A stretch of DNA of 64,000 nucleotides from positions 1,964,501 through 2,028,500 of the forward strand of contig CM065879.1 of NCBI GenBank assembly GCA_033439255.1, in the 5' to 3' direction. The DNA comes from Hericium rajendrae. Its lineage: Eukaryota; Basidiomycota; Agaricomycetes; Russulales; Hericiaceae. The position numbers were made by a program, and so were the translations under genes. Under the pieces are notes generated by a model. That model searched no databases. It saw nothing but the letters and a program-made list of their open reading frames with translations, and was not told where the DNA came from. Position 1 is the first letter of the stretch. The number at the start of each line of letters is the position of its first letter. Below are positions 35,292 to 46,661 of the stretch, piece by piece.

Positions 35292-36114
35292 TCAGAGCGT
35301 GACCTCGCGCACGCCGTCCTTGTCCACGACCCTGATCTTGTAGTTCTCGGGCGCGACGACGAGGCGCTTCGACGTTTCGTCGATCGCGCGCTTGAGCACG
35401 GCGAGGCCCTCCTCGAGCGTCGCGTCTGGGTTGTGGTATCTGCGAGGCATCAGCAGCTGCCTTCCAACTACACAAAAAAAAGGCCGCGCAGAGACGGGCG
35501 GTCTTGCTCGCAAGTACGCAGACGCAGACGCTCCACTCGCCCCATAGACGATCGCCTCGAACATGAATAACAGCCCTCAGACCACCCGCCCGCCCCACCC
35601 ACCCAAACTCACCGATCAAACGTGCTCAGCGCAAAAAACGACCCGTACCCATGCGCCGCAAACGGCACCGTCGCAAGCGTGCCCAGATAATCAATCCAGT
35701 ACAAGTGCGGCTTCTCCTCGGCGGTGTCGAACCCGCCGACGAGGAGGTTGACCGCGTACGGGTGGCGCGAGCGCAGCGACGTCGCGAGCTCGCGCCGGAT
35801 CCACGAGGCGGCGGGGAAGGGCCGCAGGGGGTGCACGTGCCGGATGTGGTACAGGCGCATGTTGCGCTCGACGTACTCTGCGAACTGCACGGTGTCGCCT
35901 GGTGGTAATTTCAGCACGATAGGTCAGAGACGGATTGGTGGTGGGGTGTATGAGATAGCGCACCTGGCTCGCCGGAGTAGGCCATGAGGAGGTGCGGGCT
36001 GAGGGTCTTGATTTTGTCTTCGTCGCTCTTCATCTTGACGATGGAGCGCGCGGCGGTCTGGTCGGCGGCGACGAGGACGTAGTCCTTGCCCGTGAGCGCA
36101 AATGAGCATTCCAT
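35292..36114 (-). CDS. PRE1: 20S proteasome subunit beta-4 (Pre1/PSMB2)
   Basis: A non-catalytic beta subunit of the 20S proteasome core. Three exons on the minus strand from ATG at 36112-36114. The first has MECSFALTGKDYVLVAADQTAARSIVKMKSDEDKI. The second has DTVQFAEYVERNMRLY and NLLVGGFDTAEEKPHLYWIDYLGTL, ending STFDR. The last has HNPDATLEEGLAVLKRAIDE and ends VVDKDGVREVTL at 35292. All match beta-4 in order and length (about 210 residues). It begins with Met-Glu and has no propeptide or catalytic N-terminal Thr, as normal for this subunit. The second intron is long for this window (about 170 nt). Confidence 0.92.
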
Positions 36115-36406
36115 CGTGCGGTGTCTGCGGGGGGGAGGACGAGGAAGATGGAGAGAAGGGGTAGGAGGAGAAGACGCGTATGTGCGGGAGACGAGCGTGG
36201 CTGCGACGCGTCAGTGACCTATGGCGCTCACGTAACGCGCATGACGTGATGTCAGAGGGGCTTAACATCACCACCACTTACAAGTTGCTTCACGAGATTT
36301 TATGACTCTCCAGCTAGTCTATTATTGGGTTGCATTCGTAGAAAGATAGAGTATTACATATGTGAACCGTCCACTGTACATTGCAAAACATTTATCGCAC
36401 GCCGAA

Positions 36407-37878
36407 TCATTGATTCCACGACAGCAAACTCATATCCCCAAGCCGTCTGATGAAATGATAACTCAATCAGATACAGTCGGGCGCACACGACGACGAAAAC
36501 GCACCTGGGCTTGAGGAGATGGCGCACAGTGCCGATGATAGCAAGCGCCACGAACAGCGCCGACGACGCAACATACGCCCAGCCCAAGAACGGGTTCTTC
36601 CCGCCAATCCACGACACCGTCGACACGACGATCGACTTCGTGCCCGAATAATTCCGCACCGGGAAGTCTGTACCAAACGCATCAGCATCAGCACCACACC
36701 ACAGCAGCGCCGGAACCACGCACTCATGCCCACGATGACCTCGTACCGGCCCTGCACGAGCGTGTCGTCGTCGTTGCGCCCGTACAGCTTCGTGAACGTC
36801 GGCAGGCCCGACGTGCGCATCCAGTTCTGGAAGCGCTCGTCCGCGCGCAGGTCGGGCGGCGGGTTCTCCGCGGTGTACCCGTCCGGGAAGCGCAGGGCCC
36901 AGTTCGGCGGCGGCGTGAGCAGGTCGAGGTTCGAGCCCGGCGAGCTCACGTACTTCTTCCGCTCGCCGTGCCACGCGATGCCGTTCGCGGTGAAGTCGTA
37001 CGTGTTCGCGGCCCCCGCGGACGGGTTCAGCAGCGTCAGGTTGCTGAATGTGTCTGCGTGCGAGTGAGCGGGTGAGTCACGGGAGGACGGCAGAACGGCG
37101 TACCGTTGAACAGGGAGTTTGCGATGAGGCCGCAGGGGTAGATGGCGCGGTTGTTCGTCGTCGCGACGGGCTTGCAGTTCCCGTTCTGCAGATCGTGGAT
37201 CGAGCGGTTCTGGCCCTTGAGCTGGTCGGAATCGTAGCTCTGGACGTAGCGCCGGTGGTTTTGGAAAAAGTTGGTGAGCTTGTAGTAGAACAGGATCGAC
37301 GCATCGAGGTCGTACGGCACGTCGAACTGGACGAGGCATTGCGAGCGTGCGGTGACGTCGGGGTTGTCGTTGTTCTGGATGAAGGCATACTGCGGGTTCT
37401 GGGACGGGTGCTTGTCCGACTCGGAGGATCGAAGCCTGTAGTTGAAGTGCGGGACGTCGACGAGATTATTCCGCGCATCTTGGACGTTGGCGGCGGGGGT
37501 CAACGTGTCGCAGTCGGTGTAGTTGACCGTGATCTCCGTCACCTGCACAGCGTCGGCCTGTGAGCGAGCGACCCCTCGGCAACGGAGACAAACGCACCAG
37601 CGAGCTTCCCCACACGAGCAGCCCCCCAATCGGCGCAAACAGAATGCCGATGATGAAGAGCGTCGGGAGCACCGTCTTGGGTGTGAGAATGGGCTGCCAT
37701 GCCTTCAGTCGTTGCTGTTTGAAGGCGGTGTCTGCAATGCTGCATCAGGACCGTGGAGACAGGGCAGGCAGGCAACGAGCTGCTACTCACTGGCTGGCCG
37801 CTTCCAGCTGCCCTTCTCCTTCTTGGGCGCGGGATCGGCGCCGTCGATATTCTTCTTTTTCCTGGAGAAGAGACCCAT
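36407..37878 (-). CDS. CDC50: Cdc50/Lem3-family P4-ATPase (flippase) subunit
   Basis: A membrane glycoprotein that helps P4-ATPases leave the ER and flip phospholipids. It starts at 37878 with [16 protein letters not shown]. The exons give [38 protein letters not shown] (first membrane segment), then a luminal domain with [56 protein letters not shown] and [32 protein letters not shown]. The second membrane segment and a short basic tail [15 protein letters not shown] end at 36407. Two membrane helices, the NxF/YxGxK block and the paired luminal cysteines are all present. Six or seven exons; about 400 residues, as in yeast. Confidence 0.92.
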
Positions 37879-38317
37879 GAGATGGTGGTGGTGTGGAAGG
37901 CGGGGCTCGATGGGCGCAGTCGTCGAGTATCGGGCACAGCTCCGTTACATAACACCTCCTCCGCGTAACGGGTGTTGTCGGCCCGCGTCACTGAAACTGC
38001 ATCAGCACCGGTGTGTCCGCGCTTGGCCACGTCGCCCTCGGCATCGACAACAGCCTTTCTACCATGTCGACGCTGCACGCTTTACCTGTTTCGTTGACGA
38101 GTACAAAGGCCAGGTAATGAGATCACGTCCTACAGAGATGGTGGCTTATGGCCTAGTGGCCTTTGGACAAAAGCTTGTCGGTAAATTGCCTCGTTTGCAC
38201 ATATAAAATGCATCCCCGTTCTATCCAACATCGTCAGAACCACTTTATCTCCTCGAATTTAAGGTGGATTTCCATGTAATTTACCTCCAACCAATACTGA
38301 ACATTTTACAGCTTAGC
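37879..38317. other. Divergent promoter region
   Basis: Region between the CDC50 start and the small charged protein gene. A TATA-like ACATATAAAA at about 38199 lies roughly 120 bases upstream of the start at 38318. Confidence 0.4.
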
Positions 38318-38611
38318 ATGACAGCCCCTCCAACCGACCCTCTAGAACAAGAGGTCGAATACGACGGCGATAGCGAATCATGGGACTCGGCATCCGACAT
38401 GTCCTCTGAAAGCGATTTTGATCATCACGATTCATGGATCAAGTCGCCGGCGTACAAAAGGACCTTGCGCACGAAGAAGGTGGCGGCACTCTTGTGCCGC
38501 AAAGTGGCATTGCAGCGCAACTGCATGCGGCGCAAGCGCGCGATGCGCAGAGCTCGTATAAATGTGCAGAAGATAGCGAAAATAGCTTCTGCTCGCGGCT
38601 TATGTTTTTGA
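38318..38611 (+). CDS. Small hypothetical protein, acidic N-terminus and basic C-terminus
   Basis: An open frame of 97 codons with a good TATA box upstream. The first half is acidic and Ser-rich (EVEYDGDSESWDSASDMSSES). The second half is strongly basic (RKVALQRNCMRRKRAMRRARI). No family is recognised and no intron is needed. Its final 70 coding bases (from 38541) begin a 188-bp unit that is repeated immediately downstream. Such a charge-split small protein could bind nucleic acid, but nothing proves that it is expressed. Confidence 0.4.
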   Translation: MTAPPTDPLEQEVEYDGDSESWDSASDMSSESDFDHHDSWIKSPAYKRTLRTKKVAALLCRKVALQRNCMRRKRAMRRARINVQKIAKIASARGLCF

Positions 38612-38905
38612 AACGACTCTAGGTTGCTTAAACATATTGTAATATGGTACGCCCTTATCGGTTACTACTCGTCTGAATCACCAACTCTTTTGACAGAGTG
38701 CCTCATGTGTCATCTGGGTGTGCCCGTTCGATGCGCAGAGCTGGTATAAATGTGTAGAAGACAGCGAAAATAGCTTCTGCTCGCGGCTTGTGTTTTTGAA
38801 GTGATTCTAGATTGTCAATAACTTACTGTAATATGGTACGCCCTTAATAGTTACTACTCGTCTGAATCACTAACAGACAGGGTTTCGTTCCACAGAATGT
38901 CTCAT
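38541..38905. repeat. Direct tandem duplication, unit about 188 bp
   Basis: The unit starting CGATGCGCAGAGCT at 38541 reappears at 38729. Both copies share the run GAAAATAGCTTCTGCTCGCG, then TGTAATATGGTACGCCCTTA and TTACTACTCGTCTGAATCAC, with substitutions and small indels. Copy 1 covers the 3' end of the small open frame plus flank; copy 2 is non-coding. Confidence 0.85.
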
Positions 38906-39469
38906 GTTTATACTGCGCTGTCGCCGTTCCTACCAAATTACCGTCTGAACAGCCCGTCTGTCTGTTAGACGCGCCTCTTTCGAATCCCCTGCAGGTGCGA
39001 TGCGATACAAATGCTGCCACATATATGCCCTGACGAAAAAATCAATGATATACTTTGGCCCCCTCACGAAAACCACCACTGGACTGTACAGTGAATGTAT
39101 CGATTTGGTACGTCGATTCTGTCCTGTTCTAAGCGGTCCGAGCCAGCTTCGTTATGTCTCCAATGAGTTGAGGGTTTCAAATTGTCTGATTAGTGTTAGC
39201 ATAACGTGCGAGCACCGAGAAGGTTCTTCTTTGGGTGCAATTCGATTTGATATTGAATGCATAACTCTTCTTGGTGGGAAGTAGAATCCTACTCGGGGCT
39301 TCCATGGGCTGTTTTGGGCATATCAGCAACGTCGACGCATGTTTCAGATTCTATTTCTATTCTCCTCGATTCTTGCCATCTATGTCTCTGTATACCTATC
39401 GATGAGCCGCCATCGGCTTATATCCACAAGCCGACCACGATCATTTGCTCTCCCCGCCTACGCTCACGC
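38906..39469. other. Intergenic region
   Basis: No gene recognised before the start of nucleotidyltransferase copy B. Confidence 0.3.
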
Positions 39470-40227
39470 ATGACAATCAGGACGAATGAGATCACCGCGA
39501 TCGCCTTGCGCGCCGTGACTATCCTGAAGGCGCGCGGGCTGTCCAGCTATCTTGTAGGAAGCGCGGCGTCAGCGCTTTGGGGCGTGAACCGCGACCCCAA
39601 CGTGAGTGTGGCCCCGCCCACCAGTCCACCCCATACACGGTTACATGGTTCCAAGCTGACGACCGCTCCCGGCAGGACGTAGATCTCGTCGTCCCAACAA
39701 CAATCTATACCCAAGAGCAGCTCAAACAGCTGCTCGTCGACGCCGACAGCACATTCTACACCGTCGCATCCACGAACCCACGCAACCACTACCGCGTGCT
39801 GTGGTGCATGCCCCCCGGCCGCGCCGCCTGCAAAGTGGACGTGCTCGTCCCGCCCGTCTTCAGCATCCCGCCCGTGCCGCCCGCGCGCGTCGTCTGGCGC
39901 GCCGGGCTCCCCCTCGCGCCGCTCGCGCTGCATCTGCTCCTCAAGCTGCAGGGCTGGGACGACCACCGCAAGGCGACGTTCCGCCGCCCCGATCTGCGCG
40001 CGAAGCAGTTCGTGGACGTCACGGATCTGGGGATGTTGCTTGCCGTCGCGAAGAGGGAGGGGCTTGATTTTGCGAGGGAGGGGTGGTTGCCGGCGGGTCT
40101 TGTTGCGATGGGGAGGATGCGTGTGTTGTCGTTTGTGGCTGTGGCGGATCCTGGCTCTAGGGAGGCGTGGGCGGATGTGGGGATTTATCATGAGACGGCA
40201 TATTCGCGGAATGCGTTGTATTATTGA
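39470..40227 (+). CDS. Nucleotidyltransferase-fold protein, copy B
   Basis: Two exons: 39470-39601 and 39676-40227. Exon 1 ends YLVGSAASALWGVNRDPN and exon 2 begins DVDLVVPTTIYTQEQLKQLL, giving the GS...DxD of a polymerase-beta-type nucleotidyltransferase; the third acidic residue is in ACKVDVLVPPVF. The C-terminal half is helical: PLALHLLLKLQGWDDH, DVTDLGMLLAVAKREGLDF. About 227 residues. All three presumed metal ligands are present, so this is the copy most likely to be catalytic. It lies in tandem with copy C (572 bases apart) and 15 kb from copy A. The substrate is unknown and the family identity is by motif only. Confidence 0.7.
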
Positions 40228-40798
40228 TCGGAGTCGGGTTGTGCAGAGCTACAAATGAACAAGGGAGCAGTGTATTAGTGCGCACGGTGGTGAGCCTGTC
40301 TAATGGTCATCCTTCGAAAGTTCATTCTCCACTTCCTTTCTTGATTTGATAGGATTTACGGGACGTTCTATCAGTGGGGTCTCGGGTCTTCTGTGACGAT
40401 ATCAGCTGCGTCGAATTTTCCAACGAGAATACGAAGCACGATTGCCTGCGGATGCTTGGGCGCGTGCTAACTAGCAGGACAGCCATCCTCCGCATCAGAG
40501 CTTGATGGCGCAGATCTGGCATTGCGCAGCCTGGGAGCAAGAAGCGCAGAACCATCAAATCCGCCTTCCTCAATGCATGAGGAAATTCGCGATGGCGGCA
40601 CATGCCTGAGACGAGACTAATCTGTCCTCTACAGGACTGCATTCGCCCTCCTGCGGATGGGATCTCGCTGTTTATGCGGGCACGTTTCGAACATGTGTGC
40701 ATCTTATTTCCATGGAGTCGAAGCTTGCTTGCCTATAAGTACTGCTTCCACGACCAGCCTTGCCATCGCCACCTCAACGAACGCATTGTATGTGAACC
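40228..40798. other. Spacer between tandem paralogues
   Basis: No coding exon recognised. Confidence 0.3.
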
Positions 40799-41583
40799 AT
40801 GGCAAGCCCTGCACTCACAAAAGACCAGGTTCTCACAGTCGCAAGGCGAATTACAGAACTAGTGGGTGGGCTGCCCCATTATTTCGTCGGCAGCGCCGCC
40901 TCCGCACTCTGGGGTGCCAGCTGTGCTCAGTTTCCAAACGTGAGCTGCCTACTTTACTCCACTCACATCCGGGCGCAACACGTAACTTAAATACTATGCA
41001 GAACATCGAGCTCGTCTTGACCCAACGGGACTTTGCCGGGGAGGGTGTGGATAACATCATTGTCGCCGTTATGGAAAACGCCCTCGCTAACGTTGGCGAC
41101 GGCGACTTCTTCTTCAAGGAGTCCACGAACCCCAGAAACAACTATCTTGCGCTGTGGTTCGCCCTTGAGGCAGGTGCAGAATGCAAAGTCGACATCCTCA
41201 TCCCGCCCACGCTCAAGGTGCCATTCATTGCGCACTGGCAGACCCGCGTCCCGCGGCGCGACGGGCTGCCCGTGGCGCCGCTGCTCGTGCACCTGCTGCT
41301 CAAGGTGCAGGCCTGGGCGGATCACCGCATGTCCCCGCGCGCGGATATCCAGGCCAAGGAGCCGGACGACGTCGCGGACATCGGCGAGCTGCTGGAAATT
41401 GGGAAACGGGAGGACATGGATCTTAGGCTGGCCCAGGAGGAGTGGGGTGCCTGGCCTTGTCAGTTCATGGCGAAGGTTAGGAATTTCGTTTGGGTATACC
41501 CAGAGACCCGAGGTGCATGGAAGGACGTCGGGTTGGATTACGATGTGATCGTGTACAAGGACGGCGTGGCCTATGAGCCTTAG
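40799..41583 (+). CDS. Nucleotidyltransferase-fold protein, copy C (active site altered)
   Basis: Two exons: 40799-40939 and 41002-41583, with the intron in the same place as in copies A and B. Exon 1 has YFVGSAASALWGASCAQFPN. Exon 2 begins NIELVLTQRDF where the paralogues have DVDLVV, so the two presumed metal ligands are Asn and Glu. The third acidic site is kept in ECKVDILIPPTLKV, and the helical half is conserved (LPVAPLLVHLLLKVQAWADHR, DDVADIGELLEIGKRED). About 240 residues without stops. The altered DxD suggests a non-catalytic or differently acting copy. It has diverged furthest from the other two. Confidence 0.65.
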
Positions 41584-41713
41584 AGGCAGTCTCAGCTATC
41601 CCGTATGGTGCAAGGGGCCGGAATCTACTGGCCTGTGTATCCTAGAAATGTATATCAACTGTATCCACAACAAAATCTCTATATGTAGCAAAGCAGCCAG
41701 CGCCGCCCCCACC

Positions 41714-44358
41714 TCAGCGCTTCTCCCCCTCCTTCGCGCGCCGCCGCATCTCGGCGTCGTCCGCGCGCACGAGCTCCTTGTGCCGGATCATCGTTGCGGC
41801 CACGACGACGCATGCCGCCGCGAGCGCCGCGTTGAGGATGAACACGGTGCGGAAGCCCTGCGTGTAGCCCGCGAGCACCGCGCGCGCGGTGTGCGGGCCG
41901 ATGGCCGCGGGCGGCGCGGAGGCCGAGGGCGAGAGGAAGGGGTAGAGCGCCGTGGGGTCGTTGATGATCGTGCTGATCGTCGCGGCGGGCAGTCCGAGCG
42001 CGATCATTTTGTGCCGCAGGGCATTGTTGCTATGCGCAAACGCAGGCATCGTCAGAACGCGACAGGAGGGCAGGCGGGGGCGCGTACATGATGGTGCTTC
42101 CCACCGCGAGGGACAGCGTCCCGCCGAGCAGCCTGACGAACTGGGACGGCATCAGTAAGTACGCAGTACCGGCGATGGCGTGAGTACGTACGTTCCGCAC
42201 CGCGGTCACCACCGCCATGTCGCGTCGTGACACGCTCGCCTGCGCCGCGACCGTCGTCGTCTGTAGCGTCTGCGGGCCCGTCAGCACTCGCACGAGATGA
42301 GGAGAAAGCTGCGTACCTGGCCGCCGCCGATGCCGGAGAGCAGCATGTATACGACGGGCACGGCGCGCCGCGTCGATTCGTTTATGGTGGAGAGCAGGCC
42401 GCAGCCGATGGTCCAGACGGCGAAGCCGACGTAGATGATCGTCTGCGGGGTGCGGGAGATCTGTGAGATACGACGAGGGGAATTGTGCGGCGCGGCGTAC
42501 CCGATAGCGGCCGGTGCGCGACACGATCACGCCCTACACATGGTGACGAGCGGGATAAAACAGCGTCATTGAGTGGCGGGATAGTTGCTTACGGAGACAA
42601 AGCTAGCGACTGTCTGGCTGACGAGCACGGGCAGCAGAAATACGCCCGAGCGGATAGGCGAGTACCCGAGTGCGACTTGGAAGAACTGCGGGAGGTAGTA
42701 CAGCGAGGAGTTGAATATGAAGCCGCTGTGGTCGTAGTTGCCCAGAAATTAAAGTCAGTGGGCCGGCCGGGACGCGGGCAAGCGGAAGCGGCGTACTTCA
42801 CGAACATGGTGATGTACACGCCCGTGACGGTCTGGTGCTTGAATATGTACACTGGTCCGCCATCAGCACGCATCTTGCAGGGTCCGGGGAATACGCACTG
42901 GGGATGATGGGCAGCCGTGCAAATTTCCATTCCCATATGCAGAACAGGGCGATGACGACGAAACCTGCCACGAGCGAGCCGAGCACTGGCCCGGAATTCC
43001 ACGGGAAGGTGATTCCACCCTGTGCACCGCGGTCAGCGTTTCATGTTATGAAAGAGAGAAAGGTGGATATACGCACCCAAATGAGCGGAAGCATGAGGAG
43101 TGTGCAGCCGCATAGTGTGAGCGCGGCGCCGATCCAGTCAATTGTGACAAGCTTCCTATTACAGCTATTAGACCGTTTTCCCGGTGGGGTCAAGGACCGG
43201 GAGGACGCACCGCTTGATATCGCCCTCGACAGTTTTGAGCGGGAGGATGTAGGTCACGATGACGATTCCGCACGCAGAGATGGGAAGCGTTACCCAACAG
43301 CACCACTGTTTTCCTGTTCAGCGAGAAAATGGAAGCGGTGAAGAATGAGACGGAAACATACGCGCCAGGAGGCTTTCTCGCTGAGCACGCCTCCGACGAG
43401 CGGGCCGATGCCGAATCCAAGTGCAATGACAACCCCGATGATGCCTTGATACTTTCCTCTGCAGATTATCAATGTAATTAAGGATGGGAAAATACGTCAA
43501 TGAGAATAAGACGATGCATGGAAGCGCTGCGCGAGGTAATCAGACATGCACGTACCGATCTCGAAGAGTTACAACATCCGACATGATGATCTGCGCCATG
43601 GATGGAATTCCGCCACCGCCCGCGCCCGCAATACCTGCATCAAAGATCCAGTCTTCTCGGACGTGATAGATAAGAACGGCACGATACGTACCCCGGAAGA
43701 CGATGAGCTCGGTCACGTTGCGCGAGAAGCCCGCGGCGAGATTGCCGAGCATGAACACGCCCATGGCCACGCAAAGGATCGTCTTGCGGCCGAAGATATC
43801 GGATAGACGTCCATAGAGCGGCTGAAAAGCAGTCGAGGTAAGGAGGTACGTGGACGGGATGAACGACGCAACGGAGCCTGCGTATGGTTGCACATCAGCA
43901 GCCTTACCTGCTACCTGCTATTCCTCGAGGCACGTACCTGCATGGAACGACCGGGCGATGCTGGGGAGCGCAGTTGCGACGAGCGTCTGGTCGAGCGTGG
44001 AGACAACGAGGCAGACCGCGAGCCCTGCGAAGACAGAGACAACCTTCCGGAAGGGAAGCAGGTTGGTCTGGTCCGTCAGGGTGTGGGCGAGATGGCGCTC
44101 GGAGGCCGGGGTGGTCATGCCGGCCTCGAGCTCGAGTTCGGACCTGCTCTTCCGATCCATGTCGTGAAGTGAAGGCGCGAGCGTCGGGGTCGCATCCGTG
44201 GACATCCGTGGTGTCAATGGAGGGCGCGTCTCGAGGGCAATGGTCCCTGCTGCGTCGGCTTTCGCGATCGACATGTCCGTATACGAGGGTGGCGGGGAGA
44301 TCAGCGTAGTCGCACCCGACGTTGCTGCGCCGGCCTTTAGCTCTGCGTCCGATTGCAT
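41714..44358 (-). CDS. MFS multidrug transporter, DHA (14-helix) type
   Basis: A proton-coupled exporter expected in the plasma membrane. It starts at 44358 (MQSDAELKAG) with a long soluble N-terminus, then VFAGLAVCLVVSTLDQTLVATALPSIA, the typical first helix of DHA2 transporters. GRLSDIFGRKTILCVA is the MFS motif A. AGAGGGGIPSMAQIIMSDVVTLRDRGKYQGIIGV is the motif C region, followed by GFGIGPLVGGVLSEKASWRW. Further exons give LYYLPQFFQVALGYSP, SRTGRYR, VYMLLSGIGGGQ and TVAAQASV. The last exon encodes a late helix and ends AEMRRRAKEGEKR. About a dozen exons with very short introns are required; no stop or frame problem was noted. The closest named types are fungal toxin and azole exporters; the substrate is unknown. 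Confidence 0.82.
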
Positions 44359-44908
44359 GGTAAGTACTAGCCCGAGGCAAGGCACTTAGAGTACAACCGC
44401 AAGGCTCTGCGAAAAAGAAAGGTCAGTGCAGACTGGTGAGGGGGTCAAAAAGAAAGAAGAGAATCGCCGGGGTCATTTGTTTCTCTTGTAGATTTCATTT
44501 TCGGAGGATTGTCCGACAAAACATAAGTAGACAGTGCACATGCACGAGTCCAATCTGCGAAAGATCTTGAGATATTTATACGACAGCGACCAGGGACGCC
44601 GTTGGACCGCGGTCCGCCGGTAAACTTGAGATAAGATAAGATTACCCGGTTGTCTGCTCTGCTCGAGTACAGGTCGTCTCTCGACGTTTCAGTCAACGAC
44701 CATTCCTGCGTTCGTCCTACTCATATGGGGAATGTGAAGTAGTGCCAGTCTTGGGTGTCGTCACGGAGAAAGCTTTGTAACTGCAATCTTTGATCTGGGG
44801 CGCTTGAAAAACATTGCGGTAAGCGTGGTTGATGACGTCGATAGGCTCCGCTCCAGCGTTGCAACACGACCTACACCTCTTGCTCTCGAATGCGTATACA
44901 GGAAACCA
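44359..44908. other. Divergent promoter region between MFS and MCU genes
   Basis: No gene recognised. In-frame codons upstream of 44909 could extend the MCU presequence to 44804, but no ATG context favours this. Confidence 0.35.
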
Positions 44909-46273
44909 ATGTTCCACCCTGCCCGCCATGTCTTCTCACTGGCAGCATGTTTCCAGAGATACCCTATTTGTAAAACTTCCAGCAGATCATACGGCGTCAT
45001 AGTCCAGAACCGAAGGCGTCACACGACACCATTTACTACCGCTGGTCCGCTTCGCCGACGATATACCACACGCGCCAGCGTCCAAGGAACACAGGCAGAT
45101 CTCGCGAATACCGAGAACGTCTCTGCCGCCCATGCCCGCTTTCTCGCCGACTCGTCGACAGGCTCGACATGGCACGAGGGAAAAGACAACATCGGGACGT
45201 CCGAGCCAGGCAGCGAGAACGACGCGGCATCCGTCTCAGAAGGCAGAGGTGCGCCCATCTCCCGCCACAGCCTCATATTCACACTAAAATCCACCAGGCA
45301 AACTCCTCCCGACGACCTCCCACCTCTTCCAGCTCATACTCCCCCTCGGGCACCTCACCACCCCTGACTCTGACAAACCGCCCCCGCCGACCGTCTTCCT
45401 CCTGCACCCTGCCCAGCCCCTCACGCACATCGCGCGCCTCATCCTAACATCCCTTCCCCCGACGCAGACCGACATCACCTTCCGCTGCGCGAGCGAATCC
45501 GGCGGGGAACCGCTGCAGTGGAGCCCGAGCACAGACGTGGGCGACTTCATCCGCGCCGCTGCGCGTGCTTCCGAGTTCCAGATCCACATCTCCCCTGCCC
45601 CTTCGCTTGACAACTCCACTGGCAATACTGAAGATGGCGCGGACATTACAGTGCAGGTGCCCACCTTCGCCGCGCGCACACATTTTCTGCGCGCGCGCCT
45701 CGCGCGGCTGCGTTCCGAGCACGATAAAATGGACGCGCTCAAGCAAGAGTGCGACCGCGCGGCGCGGCGCGGTGCGCGCCGCATGGCGGTCGGTGGGTTC
45801 GGCATGCTTCTTGTATACTGGGGCACCGTCGCGCGGCTCACGTTCTGGGACTACGGCTGGTGCGTTGCATGCCCTTTCGCTTTCGCGCAGGTGGAGGGAT
45901 ACTGACGGTGTGCAGGGACGTGATGGAGCCGATCACCTACCTGTCGGGGCTGTCGACGGTCATCGTCGGCTACCTCTGGTTCCTGTACCAGGGCCGCGAG
46001 GTCTCGTACTCATCCATCCTCTCGCAGTCCGTGTCTACACGGCAGACTGCGCTCTATCGCGCGCGGGGGCTCGATATTGAGCGCTGGAGTGATATACAGG
46101 CGGAGGTGCGCCGGCTGGAGCGCGAGGTCGAGGGTATTCGGAGGGATTACGATGGAGGTGTCAGGGGCAAGGCGGAGGATGAAGCGGAGGATGATGAGGC
46201 GGAGGATGGTGAGAAAAGGGATGAACAGAAACAGGAGGACGGGAAGGAGGCGGAGGATCGAGCGGGAAGTTGA
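44909..46273 (+). CDS. MCU: Mitochondrial calcium uniporter pore subunit
   Basis: The pore of the inner-membrane calcium channel. The N-terminus from 44909 (MFHPARHVFSLAACFQRYP, then many Arg and Ser) reads as a mitochondrial presequence. The soluble matrix domain follows in exon 2 (TSHLFQLILPLGHL). A coiled coil (RLARLRSEHDKMDALKQECDRAA) leads into the first membrane helix. The selectivity filter is WDVMEPITYL, the fungal form of the WDxMEP motif, followed by the second helix LSGLSTVIVGYLWFLYQGREVSY. A C-terminal coiled coil and a long Glu/Lys-rich tail end at 46273. Two introns: 49 nt after SEGRG, and one that splits the filter Trp codon. About 415 residues. The Asp and Glu of the filter are intact. 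Confidence 0.92.
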
Positions 46274-46653
46274 TAGGGTTGGCGGGTCACGCTCTTTGCA
46301 CCGTATTGTTCAACACGCTTTGGAGGATCTGTGTAGCCCTACATAATCTCTCAATATATCTGACCCACGTAACTGACGAAACCGTGCAGGTCATCTACAG
46401 TTCATGAGCAACGTCATCTTTGCACACGGTTATATTGTGGAGCATAGCTGGCTCTGCTGGTTAGCACATGTCCAAAATCCACTTCGGTTTACCCTGTGCT
46501 TACCTTGCACTCTCTCGCCGTTTTGCCACTGCAATGAATGGGCCCGGTGGACATTGGCTGATGGAAGATGTTACGCCCCAGGACGGGGGCGTTCCGCGTG
46601 TGGCCGTGTACTCGGAGTCATTACACCCGCCATGTGCCCGGCTGCGCCCATCT
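46274..46653. other. Intergenic region
   Basis: No gene recognised between MCU and the hAT-like MITE. Confidence 0.3.
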
Positions 46654-46661
46654 GATATTGC
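46654..46661. repeat. Target-site duplication, left (GATATTGC)
   Basis: Eight-base direct repeat, identical to 47138-47145, flanking the MITE. Confidence 0.85.
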
